Shown here piece by piece: positions 1 through 6,186 of a stretch of 8,447 bases of DNA. Below the pieces are notes generated by a model that was not told the origin of the DNA, searched no databases, and saw nothing but the letters and a program-made list of their open reading frames with translations. The translations under genes and the position numbers were made by a program. Within the stretch, counting starts at the first letter, position 1, and each line of letters starts with the position of its first letter. Origin of the DNA: Streptosporangiaceae bacterium (GTDB lineage Bacteria; Actinomycetota; Actinomycetes; Streptosporangiales; Streptosporangiaceae); the NCBI GenBank assembly GCA_030040815.1, contig JASHSZ010000723.1:1-8447 (forward strand). The letters are read 5' to 3'.

Positions 1-114
1 AGTGCGCTGGCCGCGTACGCAGATGAGGCTGCCGCGCTCGCGAGCGAGCGTCGATCACACCCAGCCGGCCAGTCGTCGGCCAACACTCACGTGCAGACAG
101 GGCGGGCGAGTTGA
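1..114 (+). CDS. C-terminal end of an unidentified protein (5' truncated by window)
   Basis: Frame 1 is open from the window edge to a TGA at 112-114, giving 37 visible residues that begin SALAAYADEAAALASERR. Codon third positions are mostly G or C, as expected for coding DNA here. The stop overlaps the TTG start of the next gene in a 4-base TTGA, the classic arrangement for translational coupling, which is the best argument that this is a real gene end. The Ala/Glu/Arg-rich tail would suit the C-terminal helix of a small regulator. ArsR-type regulators often precede SRPBCC (AHSA1) genes in actinobacteria, but that is inference from context only: no diagnostic motif is inside the window. Confidence 0.5.
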   Translation, partial: SALAAYADEAAALASERRSHPAGQSSANTHVQTGRAS

Positions 115-896
115 CAACTCCCATGCCAGCGGGTGGCATCCCACCGATCCGGCGCGAGATTGTCGTCGATGCTGATCAGGACACCGCGTTCGAGGCATTC
201 ACCGCCGCCATCGGCCGGTGGTGGCCGGTCGCCGACAAGAGCGTGCACGGGGCCGGGAGCACCGTCGAGTTTGCCGACGGTCAGATCGTCGAGCGATCCC
301 CAGACGGCGAGACTGCCATCTGGGGATCAGTCACGACGTGGGATCCGCCGGGTGCACTGGCATTCACCTGGCACCCTGGGCGGGGTCCTGACAGGGCCAG
401 CCAGGTGCGCGTGACCTTCACTGAGCTCGGAGAGCAGACGCGGGTGCGCGTCGAGCACTCGGGCTGGGAAGTCTTCGATGACCCGACGGCCGCACGCGCT
501 GAATATGACGAGGGCTGGCCGCACGTCCTGGACTGCTACCGCGACGACGTAGCGACCGTCATGGCCACCGGGCCGGTCGGCACGGACCAGTCCGCGGAGA
601 CCTGGGTGGCCTTGCTCCACCAGCCAGGCCCTGCAGCCCCAGCCGAGGGCACGATCTTCGATGACCCGCGGTTTGCCTGGCACGTCGAGTTCCTCGGCCG
701 GATGCGCGAGGCTGGCTACCTCGTTGCGGCCGGGCCGCTGCCCGACGAGCCGGGAGCCGGGCTGACCGTGCTGCGGCTGCCCGGCGCGGGGCAGGCGGAG
801 AAGGCCAGGAAGCTTGCCACTGAGGACGACCAGGCGGTCGCGCGCGGCCTGCTTGCTGTCACGGTCCGGCCGTGGCAGGTGCTGCTGCGCGCCTGA
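111..896 (+). CDS. SRPBCC (AHSA1-like) domain fused to a YCII-related domain
   Basis: The 261-residue protein has two domains. Residues about 12-152 look like an SRPBCC/AHSA1 helix-grip fold: a DADQDTAFEAF start, a WWP segment, the mid-strand WGSVTTWDPPGALAFTWHPG, then TRVRVEHSGWE and a long C-terminal helix. Residues about 164-259 match the YCII-related ferredoxin-like fold: FAWHVEFLGRMREAGYLVAAGPL, an acidic EDDQAVARGLL and the terminal PWQVLL. His191 and Asp239/Asp240 sit where YCII proteins carry their conserved polar residues. SRPBCC domains bind hydrophobic ligands; the YCII function is poorly defined. The protein is probably cytoplasmic, as no signal peptide is visible. The TTG start at 111 is preferred because it forms a TTGA overlap with the upstream stop and follows a purine-rich GGGCGGGCGAG; ATG 123 is the alternative. 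The substrate is unknown. Confidence 0.85.
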   Translation: MTTPMPAGGIPPIRREIVVDADQDTAFEAFTAAIGRWWPVADKSVHGAGSTVEFADGQIVERSPDGETAIWGSVTTWDPPGALAFTWHPGRGPDRASQVRVTFTELGEQTRVRVEHSGWEVFDDPTAARAEYDEGWPHVLDCYRDDVATVMATGPVGTDQSAETWVALLHQPGPAAPAEGTIFDDPRFAWHVEFLGRMREAGYLVAAGPLPDEPGAGLTVLRLPGAGQAEKARKLATEDDQAVARGLLAVTVRPWQVLLRA

Positions 897-1030
897 CGTC
901 GGATGTCCCGATGGATCCCGGCGCCACCTCGGTCAACGCCCGAGCAACCCGAGAGAGTGTCAGACCCGCGGGGTAGCGTGCCATTCAGCGGCGGCAGCGG
1001 ACCGTCGGCGACACCAGCGGGGGTGGGAAA

Positions 1031-1558
1031 TTGGGCACCGGAGAGCAGAGGGTCGCCGGCGAACGAGCCGATCTAGCCGGGACGCTCGCCAAGCACCGGA
1101 ACTTTCTGACATACACCGCCCGCGATCTGACCGACGAGCAGGCGGCGACGCGGACTACGGTCAGCGAGCTGACGATAGGCGGCATCATCAAGCACGTCAC
1201 GGCCGTTGAGCGCAACTGGGCGCGGTTCATCACCGAGGGTCCGGGGGCAACCGCCACCAACTGGCGGGATCCGGCGGTTTTGCAGGCCCATCTGGACGGC
1301 TTCAAGATGCTGCCGGGCGAGACGCTGGACGGCCTGATCAGCGAGTATCGGGCCGCGTCGGCCGCGACCGACGACCTGCTGGCCACGCTGCCCGACCTGG
1401 ATGCCAGTCACCCGCTGCCAGAGGCGCCGTGGAATCCGCCGGGCGCACGCTGGTCAGCGCGCCGGGTCTTTCTGCACCTGATCGCCGAGACCTCGCAGCA
1501 TGCGGGCCACGCCGACATCATCAGGGAGTCGATGGACGGCTCGAAGACGATGGGCTGA
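1031..1558 (+). CDS. DinB / DUF664 family protein
   Basis: The 175-residue protein has the usual length and four-helix-bundle pattern of the actinobacterial DUF664 branch of the DinB superfamily. Candidate metal ligands are His55 in the helix containing IIKHVTAVERNW and His157/His160 in SQHAGHADIIRE, the signature near the C-terminus. Many DinB relatives are metal-dependent thiol-S-transferases using mycothiol or bacillithiol. Use of mycothiol here is inference from family and likely host. No signal peptide is visible. The start is taken as TTG 1031, preceded by the G-rich GGGGGTGGGA; no ATG occurs in frame before the first conserved helix. A TAGCGT at 974-979 resembles an actinobacterial -10, but I see no clear -35. 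The gene lies 134 nt after the SRPBCC-YCII gene and 77 nt before the ligase start. Confidence 0.85.
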   Translation: MGTGEQRVAGERADLAGTLAKHRNFLTYTARDLTDEQAATRTTVSELTIGGIIKHVTAVERNWARFITEGPGATATNWRDPAVLQAHLDGFKMLPGETLDGLISEYRAASAATDDLLATLPDLDASHPLPEAPWNPPGARWSARRVFLHLIAETSQHAGHADIIRESMDGSKTMG

Positions 1559-1635
1559 ACCCGCGCGCTTCTCGTTTCCACTCCTTTCTGGTGGCTGGCG
1601 CGCTGGCCCGGTCGGCGCAAGGCAGGATCGGGGGT

Positions 1636-2634
1636 GTGCCAAGCAGCCAGCGCGACGAGACGTGGCAGGAACCGCCCGCCAGCCTGCGGCCCATGCTGGC
1701 CACTGCCGGGGCGCTGCCATCCGATGACACCGGCTGGGCGTACGAGATGAAGTGGGACGGGCTGCGCGCGCTGGCATTCCTCACCGACAGCGTCGCGCGG
1801 CTGATGTCCCGCACCGGCCGGGACATCACGCTCGCTTACCCGGAACTTGCCCGCGCGCCGTCCCTGGCGGGCTCCCGCGAGGCCGTGCTGGACGGCGAGA
1901 TCGTGGCCTTCGCCGGCGGGTCGTGGCCGGACTTCGAGGCTCTCCAGCAGCGGATGAACATCGGCTCCGCTGCACAGGCGGCGGCTCTCTCAGCCCAGAT
2001 ACCGGTCAGCTACGTCGCCTTCGACCTGCTCTGGCTGGACGGCAGCTCGCTGCTTGAGCGGCCCTACGCCCGGCGGCGCGAACTGCTCGAGGGGCTCGGG
2101 CTGCGGGGCGGCCGCTGGCAGGTCCCGCCGTCGTTCAGCGGGGAGTCCGGCTCCGACATCCAGGCGGTGTCGGTGCAGCAGGGGCTGGAGGGTGTAATGG
2201 CCAAGCGCGTGGCGTCGCGCTACGAGCCGGGCCGGCGGTCAGCTTCGTGGCGGAAGATCAAGAACGTGCTCCGGCAGGAGGTCGTCATCGGCGGCTGGAA
2301 GCCGGGCCAGGGCGGCCGGGCTGGCTGGATCGGCTCCCTCCTCGTCGGCGTTCAGGCCAGCGGCGACCTGGTGTACTGCGGCCATGTCGGCACCGGCTTC
2401 ACCCTGCAGACGCTCCGGATGCTGGGCGACAAGCTCGCCGTGCTCCGGCGCGACACCTCGCCGTTTGCCGGACAGATCCCGGCGGAAGATGCCAGGTTCG
2501 CACGCTGGGTAGAACCGGTGCTCGTTGCCGAGGTCGCCTTCGCCGGCTGGACCAGATCCGGACGGCTGCGCGGGCCTGCTTACAAGGGCCTGCGCAACGA
2601 CAAGGACGCCAGCGACGTGGTGCGAGAGCCCTGA
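1636..2634 (+). CDS. ATP-dependent DNA ligase, single-domain LigD/LigC type
   Basis: The protein has 332 residues from GTG 1636, which follows AGGATCGGGG. All nucleotidyltransferase motifs are visible: motif I EMKWDG with the adenylated Lys39, motif Ia SRTGRD (Arg59), motif III LDGEIVAF (Glu88), motif IIIa VAFDLLW (about 127-133), motif IV EGVMAKR (Glu185, Lys190) and motif V WRKIK (Lys207, Lys209). The OB-fold follows from QEVVIGGW, and the C-terminal segment LVAEVAFAGWTRSGRLRGPAYKGLR is typical of LigD ligase domains. The enzyme would seal nicks using ATP, through an adenylated lysine. No polymerase or nuclease domain of full LigD is attached, and no Ku gene is in the window, so a role in end joining or gap repair is family inference. 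The longer in-frame ORF back to 1429 overlaps the DinB gene and its extra residues do not look like ligase. Confidence 0.93.
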   Translation: MPSSQRDETWQEPPASLRPMLATAGALPSDDTGWAYEMKWDGLRALAFLTDSVARLMSRTGRDITLAYPELARAPSLAGSREAVLDGEIVAFAGGSWPDFEALQQRMNIGSAAQAAALSAQIPVSYVAFDLLWLDGSSLLERPYARRRELLEGLGLRGGRWQVPPSFSGESGSDIQAVSVQQGLEGVMAKRVASRYEPGRRSASWRKIKNVLRQEVVIGGWKPGQGGRAGWIGSLLVGVQASGDLVYCGHVGTGFTLQTLRMLGDKLAVLRRDTSPFAGQIPAEDARFARWVEPVLVAEVAFAGWTRSGRLRGPAYKGLRNDKDASDVVREP

Positions 2635-2637
2635 TCT

Positions 2638-2825
2638 GTAACCGCTGTCTTGCGCAGGTGTTACCCCAGGCCGCTGTCGCCGATCACGGACACGATTCAT
2701 GGCGTGGACCCCTCTGAATCGTCCTAGCGTCCGACACCAGTAAGTGCGGACGACGCACGGGTGACCGGACCGCGCGACGGCGAGCGGTCCGGCCGCCGCG
2801 CCGAGGTCGGCCCATGGAGGGCTGC
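2638..2825 (+). promoter_or_regulatory. Leader region, copy A of a duplicated ~190-bp upstream module
   Basis: This intergenic stretch before the lipoprotein gene aligns by eye with 6850-7028. Shared landmarks are GTAAC-N17-GTTAC (2638-2664), TCGTCCTA-x-CGTCCGA at 2719, CCAGT, GCACGG, a hairpin just before the start, GAGG-x-C-x-GC before the ATG, and the first four codons. A 40-base stretch from 2721 is roughly 78% identical between copies, counted by hand. Distance from the GTAAC dyad to the TCGTCCTA block is 81 nt here and 82 nt in copy B. It probably carries the promoter and 5' leader of the lipoprotein gene, although no classical -35/-10 pair is evident. Confidence 0.6.
2765..2792 (+). 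promoter_or_regulatory. Leader hairpin upstream of the lipoprotein gene
   Basis: A perfect 9-bp stem (CCGGACCGC with GCGGTCCGG) closes a 10-nt loop and ends 33 nt before ATG 2826. Copy B has a different-sequence stem at 6982-6998, ending 30 nt before its ATG. No T-run follows, and the position just before a gene start argues for a 5' leader structure; it could instead be the ligase gene's terminator. Confidence 0.5.
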
Positions 2826-3413
2826 ATGACGTGCATCAGCTCGCGGCATGCCGCACTGAGCAGGCGGCACAGGGTGGTAGCTGCGGCTGCAGCCGTCGCG
2901 CCGGTGCTGGTCGTGCTGGTCAGCTGTGGTGGCGGGGCCACGGTCCGGCTACCAGCCAAGCCACGCGCGGCGGCGTCCGCCGTGGCCAGCACGCCGGGTG
3001 CGAGCTCACCGCGCGAGCAAGTGATCGCGGCGCTCGTCGGCTACACCGGCGCGCTGAGCGAGGCTGACAAGTCGCGGAACGTAGCGGTGGCGCGTCGGCT
3101 GCTGCAGCCCTACCTCGCCGCGAGCCGCATTGCCGGCGTCGTGGAGACGATGAGCACCATCTGGGCCAAGGGTGACGTCTTCTTTGGGCAGGACGTCCTG
3201 CATGTGCTGAGCGTCACCATCAGCGGCCAGTCCGCGTTCGTCCATGACTGCGACGACACCAGCGGCATGGGCCTGGACTACCAGGCGACCGGAGAGCTGG
3301 TGCCCGGCTCGGCCGGGAACCCGGAGGTGAACATCGTTACCCACCTCGCTCTGGTGAGTGGACGCTGGCTCGTGCAGTTCCAGCTCGTCGAGGACGTTCC
3401 GTGCACGCCGTGA
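2826..3413 (+). CDS. Secreted lipoprotein, NTF2-like fold predicted
   Basis: The protein has 195 residues from ATG 2826, chosen because GGAGGG (2816-2821) lies 4 nt upstream; ATG 2814 overlaps that site. The N-terminus is a lipoprotein signal: basic residues (RR at 13-14, R16), a hydrophobic run to about residue 33, then lipobox LVSC with Cys34 as lipidation site. After a Pro/Ala/Ser linker, residues about 63-190 show helix-then-strand spacing suggestive of NTF2-like small secreted proteins: VGYTGALSEADKSRN, GDVFFGQDVLHVLSVTI, SAFVHDCDDTSG and LALVSGRWLVQFQLV. Cys142 and Cys193 could form a disulfide. The protein is predicted to be anchored to the outer face of the membrane. Its 3' end overlaps the next gene by 13 nt, so the two are probably made together. 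Fold assignment is inference; catalytic activity is unknown. Confidence 0.8.
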   Translation: MTCISSRHAALSRRHRVVAAAAAVAPVLVVLVSCGGGATVRLPAKPRAAASAVASTPGASSPREQVIAALVGYTGALSEADKSRNVAVARRLLQPYLAASRIAGVVETMSTIWAKGDVFFGQDVLHVLSVTISGQSAFVHDCDDTSGMGLDYQATGELVPGSAGNPEVNIVTHLALVSGRWLVQFQLVEDVPCTP

Positions 3414-4282
3414 CACGCCGTCCTCCGGTGCTGCGACTGACTGGCGCCGCGCTGTGCGCGCTGCTCGTGGCCGCTCCTCTTGACGTGCTTGGAGTGTGGC
3501 GGGCCTTCGCAGTCGGCACCGGCGGCTGCGCTCCCTACGTGGTCGGCACCGTTGTGCCGGTCCCGTGCTCGTCGGGATCGGGGAGTGGCGGCGCCGGTCC
3601 GTCCGGCGGCGGCCCGTCCACGAGCGGCGGATGCACCATCGTCTCGCTCGACCAGGCACAGGCCCAGAGCCTCGGCCTGTCCTGGCCGCCCCCTGGCGAA
3701 GCGTGGGCGTTGCTCGACTGCCTGGGCGGCGCGATCGGCCCTGGTCCCCAGGCGGTGCTCGTCAGCACCGCCACGGGCACGCCCCAGGTAACTCCAGAGC
3801 AGCTACTGATCCAGGCGTTGAAGGAACTGCAGGTGCCAGTGCTGCTGCCAGCTACTGCGCCGCCGCGCGGCGCCGACGGGCTCGTCGGTCTGCCGGAGTG
3901 GTTCTGGATTCCGGCGGCGAGCTGGCGCCAGCTGACTGTGACAGTTACCGCCGGGCCGGTCTGGGCGATCGTGACCGCGACACCGTCCGGCCTCAGCTTC
4001 AACCCCGGAACCGGCGCGGGCCCGGTGACCTGCCCAGGCCCCGGCACTGCCTATGACCCGTCGATACCCGCGGCTGATCAGCAAACCGATTGCTCGTACA
4101 CGTACTCCCAGCCGTCGGCGGGCCTGCCGGGCGGCGCCTACTCGGCGTCAGTCTCCGTGGTATGGCGCGTCGAATGGACCGGATCCGGAGGTGCTGGCGG
4201 AGTCCTGGCACCTGCGTTGTCGGTCCCGGTCAGCATCCCGATCCGGGTGGCGCAGGCGGAGGCGCTAGTGACCGGCACGTGA
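3401..4282 (+). CDS. Secreted protein with C-terminal Ig/PKD-like domain
   Basis: The 293-residue protein starts at GTG 3401, with GAGGA at 3390-3394 six nt upstream; GTG 3410, which overlaps the previous stop as GTGA, is an alternative. Residues about 6-31 (RRP, then LTGAALCALLVAAP) form a signal peptide or membrane anchor. A Gly/Ser-rich linker follows (about 57-77). The C-terminal part carries LPEWFWI (164-170), CPGPGTAYDPS (211-221), DCSYTYSQPSAG and VVWRVEWTGSGGAGG. This order matches, from memory, a family of actinobacterial exported proteins with a PKD/Ig-like beta-sandwich; function is unestablished. Six cysteines lie beyond the signal (43, 56, 78, 107, 211, 231), and 211/231 are a likely disulfide. 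Overlap with the lipoprotein gene suggests the two proteins act together at the cell surface. Confidence 0.8.
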   Translation: MHAVTRRPPVLRLTGAALCALLVAAPLDVLGVWRAFAVGTGGCAPYVVGTVVPVPCSSGSGSGGAGPSGGGPSTSGGCTIVSLDQAQAQSLGLSWPPPGEAWALLDCLGGAIGPGPQAVLVSTATGTPQVTPEQLLIQALKELQVPVLLPATAPPRGADGLVGLPEWFWIPAASWRQLTVTVTAGPVWAIVTATPSGLSFNPGTGAGPVTCPGPGTAYDPSIPAADQQTDCSYTYSQPSAGLPGGAYSASVSVVWRVEWTGSGGAGGVLAPALSVPVSIPIRVAQAEALVTGT

Positions 4283-4435
4283 GCGCCGCGCGAACTCGCA
4301 TCGGCCGCAGACCAGCTGGGCGGGGCGCGCGCGTCGGACCGGATCGGGGGCCACCCCTGGCTTTCTACCACCAGGTCGCCGCGCCGCCTCGGCCGCATGC
4401 CGTCGAAGATGCTGGGCTCGTCGAGCGCCGGCCAC
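4265..4435 (-). CDS. Candidate small ORF downstream of the TPP riboswitch
   Basis: This 56-codon minus-strand ORF starts at GTG 4435-4433, seven nt after the AAGGAG that ends the riboswitch aptamer, an ideal Shine-Dalgarno spacing. The product is basic and contains CGRCEF near its C-terminus, but resembles no thiamine gene I know. Codon third positions are not strongly GC-biased, which argues against coding. A second frame, starting at TTG 4440-4438 inside the aptamer's closing stem, has better GC bias but poor spacing and runs antisense into the secreted-protein gene to 4138. I list it only because something should lie downstream of a riboswitch. Confidence 0.18.
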   Translation of the reverse strand: MAGARRAQHLRRHAAEAARRPGGRKPGVAPDPVRRARPAQLVCGRCEFARRSRAGH

Positions 4436-4438
4436 GGC

Positions 4439-4534
4439 AACGCTCCTTCGCCGGCCTGACCCGGATCAGGTTCTTGCGGTCAGCGGCTGCTCAGCCACCC
4501 TCTCAGCCCGGTTCGCTCCCGGCTCCCGCGCGTC
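4439..4534 (-). promoter_or_regulatory. TPP (thiamin pyrophosphate) riboswitch aptamer, orphan
   Basis: Read on the minus strand, the 96 nt carry the THI-element signatures in order. A P3-type stem CCGG-GAGCGAA-CCGG is followed directly by CUGAGA, the pyrimidine-sensing loop. An optional hairpin GGCUG-AG-CAGCC comes next, then GACCGCAAGAACCUGAUC, P5 CCGG-GUCAGG-CCGG, and CGAAGG completing P4. A P1 of five pairs (GACGC 4534-4530 with GCGUU 4443-4439, one G-U) closes it. Compared with the actinobacterial pattern I remember, loop 5 has AGG where AUG is usual and the end reads AAGGAG rather than AGGGA. It begins about 50 nt after the stop of the GNAT gene on the same strand. No thiC, thiE, thiD or thiamine transporter follows: the next annotated gene downstream is on the opposite strand. 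Confidence 0.85.
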
Positions 4535-4584
4535 GGGAAGTCCAATCTTCGCCCGGATTCAGATCGATCCCTTGGCGGCAGGGC

Positions 4585-5229
4585 TCAGGTGCGGGACTGG
4601 GGTTCGCGCCACATGCGCCAGATGGTGGGCCCGTGACCCAGGGCCTGAAGCTCGCCGACAACGCGAAAGCCGTTCCGCTCATACAGCGGCAGGTTGCGCT
4701 CGTTGGAGGATTCGAGGTAGGCCGGCACGCCATCGGTGTCCAGTCGGGTAAGGACCTCCCGCAGCATCTGCGTGCCCAGGCCCTGACCCTGCCTGTCGCG
4801 ACGGGTGCCGAGGTAGCCGAGGTACCAGTGCGGTCGAGGCTGCCCGGCGTGCAGGCGTTCGATGTGCAGTTGCGTGCGCAGCGCGCGCAGCAAGCGGCCG
4901 CGAAGGGCCAGCGCGTTGGGCGCCGCCTCCAGGAGGATCTGGCTGAGCGGCATCGTCCAGGCTCCCGGCGCGGCCCATAGCGCAGCGGCCGTGGCATCCT
5001 CGCCGAGAAAGCATGGCTTGCCCTGCCGCAGGTAACCGCGGCTCATGCTGGTGAAAAACGCGCGCATGCGGTTGTCGCGACCAGGCAGCCGCGGCGGGAT
5101 CAGCCAGGCGAAGACCGGATCCTCGGCAAAGGCGTCGGCCAGCACCTCGCCGAGCACGGCTGCCTCATCGCGGCGGGCGGCGCGCACTGCCTGGGGGCCT
5201 CCGCGTCGGGACACCGATTCCTGGGTCAT
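4585..5229 (-). CDS. GNAT family N-acetyltransferase
   Basis: The 214-residue protein shows the GNAT fold. The N-terminal part has AARRDEAAVLGEVLADAF and a DPVFAWLIP segment (37-45). Motif A is in strand 4 and the P-loop: WYLGYLGTRRD then RQGQGLG (146-152), which binds the acetyl-CoA pyrophosphate. Motif B, LESSNERNLPLYERNGF (172-188), has the Asn and Tyr usual for this family. It would transfer acetyl from acetyl-CoA to an amine; the substrate cannot be read from sequence. ATG 5229 is chosen because AAAGGAG lies 7 nt upstream; the longer in-frame ORF to 5421 adds residues with no GNAT similarity. The ribosome-binding region contains the perfect palindrome GGAGATCTCC (5231-5240), which could partly mask the site. 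The orphan TPP riboswitch begins just beyond its stop and may be co-transcribed. Confidence 0.9.
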   Translation of the reverse strand: MTQESVSRRGGPQAVRAARRDEAAVLGEVLADAFAEDPVFAWLIPPRLPGRDNRMRAFFTSMSRGYLRQGKPCFLGEDATAAALWAAPGAWTMPLSQILLEAAPNALALRGRLLRALRTQLHIERLHAGQPRPHWYLGYLGTRRDRQGQGLGTQMLREVLTRLDTDGVPAYLESSNERNLPLYERNGFRVVGELQALGHGPTIWRMWREPQSRT

Positions 5230-5230
5230 C

Positions 5231-5240
5231 GGAGATCTCC
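5231..5240 (-). promoter_or_regulatory. Palindromic ribosome-binding site of the GNAT gene
   Basis: GGAGATCTCC is a perfect 10-bp palindrome containing the Shine-Dalgarno GGAG, which sits 7 nt before ATG 5229. It fixes the start of the acetyltransferase. The symmetry may be chance, or could allow RNA dimer pairing or protein binding; a hairpin is unlikely because there is no room for a loop. Confidence 0.6.
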
Positions 5241-5919
5241 TTTCACCAGGCCAGGCGAGTAGCCTCTCCCGGGGAGTACGCCGGTGCAAGCGGCTCCGGT
5301 GCCGCGCCGCGCGCTGCGGGGCGCTGGCTGGTACGGCCAGGTTCTGAGCCTGCATGCTCGTCGAAGCGCCGCGGCCATCATCCCGCTGGCCCCCGGGCCG
5401 CGCCGACCCGCGCACCACCATGCGATACGAGACGCTTGAGCTGGAGCCGCCCGTAACGGCGGCGCTAGGCGCGGGCGAGCTCGTCGCGAGCGCCCGACGT
5501 TGCCGCCCCTCACGGCCGCGCTGTCAACGAGCAGTTCCTGTCGGAGGACTCGGCACGTCAGCGGCTCACCCCTGCGTGCCCAGTGCGGTCCCGGCGCCTG
5601 GCAAGGCCTCGGAGTGCGCCGAGCACCGTGGCTCGATACGCCTGGCCGAACACGGCCGAAGCTTCCGGGCTTTGACGCGGCGGCTTACGCCTGCCTGGAA
5701 ACGGAGAAAGCGCGACGCTGCTGACCAACACCGATACGAGCCTGCTCACCGACCAGCTTCGCGCGGCCCTGCTGGGACCTCCGCAGTCCACGGCGGGAAG
5801 CGCCTAGCAACCGGGCGGCCTTGCTGGCTCGGGGCTGGTTCGTCAGCCACCTCAGTGCTGCCGCTCGACCGCTCACCCCGGGCGAGGAGGCAGGGAATAG
5901 CCGAGGTCCGCACCTGCCC
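5241..5919. other. Gene-poor stretch with possible coding remnants
   Basis: I find no gene I would defend here. Open frames exist on both strands but lack ribosome-binding sites, recognisable motifs and consistent codon bias. Short patches look coding-like on the plus strand: ATG 5420 (MRYETLELEPPVTAALGAG), then, in another frame, AVNEQFLSEDSARQRL near 5530-5577, and GESATLLTNTDTSLLTDQLR at about 5703-5762, with strong GC third-position bias and a TAG at 5805-5807. The last two share a frame but are separated by a TGA at 5673. This could be a decayed gene, but the evidence is weak. Confidence 0.4.
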
Positions 5920-5934
5920 CTACAGGGACAGGTG
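5911..5934. terminator. Inverted repeat over the DUF1876 stop codon
   Basis: The 24 nt form CACCTG-C-CCCT-AC-AGGG-A-CAGGTG, a near-perfect dyad with one central mismatch pair, spanning the TAG of the minus-strand DUF1876 gene (5920-5922). No T-run is present, as is common for actinobacterial terminators. It may end that transcript; the loop is only two nt, so a slightly opened stem would be needed. Confidence 0.4.
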
Positions 5935-6186
5935 GGCGCGTTCGTGGGTAAGGCTCTCAATCTGCCCCGCCGCGTTGCCGAGCAACTGGTGAGCGAGGTC
6001 GGACAGCGCTCGCGCAGCCGCGACTTCCTCCCCAATCTGCGTGACTTCTTGGTCGTCAGGGTTACGGCGAGCAATGCCGTGGCCTATCAGGCCAGTGCCG
6101 CCCCTGGTCAGCTGCGCCTCGGCCAGCGTCCTTCCGTCTTCCTCGCGGAGTGAGATCTCCACTGGCCAGCTATCGGCAGTGGTCAT
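5920..6186 (-). CDS. DUF1876 (Rv2632c-like) small protein
   Basis: The 88-residue protein matches the DUF1876 pattern in length and motif order: MTTADSWPVEISLREEDGRT, a mid TGLIGHGIARRNPDD segment, then IGEEVAAARALSDLAHQLLG and a closing IESLTHERAHL. The family is widespread in actinobacteria and has a small alpha/beta fold similar to mycobacterial Rv2632c. It is often found near stress or dormancy genes, but its biochemical role is not known. It is probably cytoplasmic. ATG 6186 follows AGAAGGTAGG at a workable distance. Third-position bias is somewhat lower than in neighbouring genes. No partner gene is adjacent, so the gene is likely monocistronic. Confidence 0.88.
   Translation of the reverse strand: MTTADSWPVEISLREEDGRTLAEAQLTRGGTGLIGHGIARRNPDDQEVTQIGEEVAAARALSDLAHQLLGNAAGQIESLTHERAHLSL

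Noticed and set aside
1429..1635. N-terminal extension of the DNA ligase back to 1429
   Set aside because: It lies over the end of the DinB gene in another frame and shows no ligase similarity; GTG 1636 has a ribosome-binding site and gives the normal length.
2694..2720. GATTCA/TGAATC hairpin in leader copy A
   Set aside because: The stem is only 6 bp with a 15-nt loop and has no counterpart in copy B.
3006..3659. 217-codon minus-strand ORF antisense to the lipoprotein gene
   Set aside because: Arg-rich shadow of the coding strand, with no motif or ribosome-binding site.
4090..4980. Long plus-strand ORF of 296 codons
   Set aside because: It runs antisense through the GNAT gene and the riboswitch and overlaps the secreted-protein gene; its translation is low-complexity with no motif.
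5230..5421. N-terminal extension of the GNAT protein to 5421
   Set aside because: The added residues are not GNAT-like, while AAAGGAG with 7-nt spacing marks ATG 5229.
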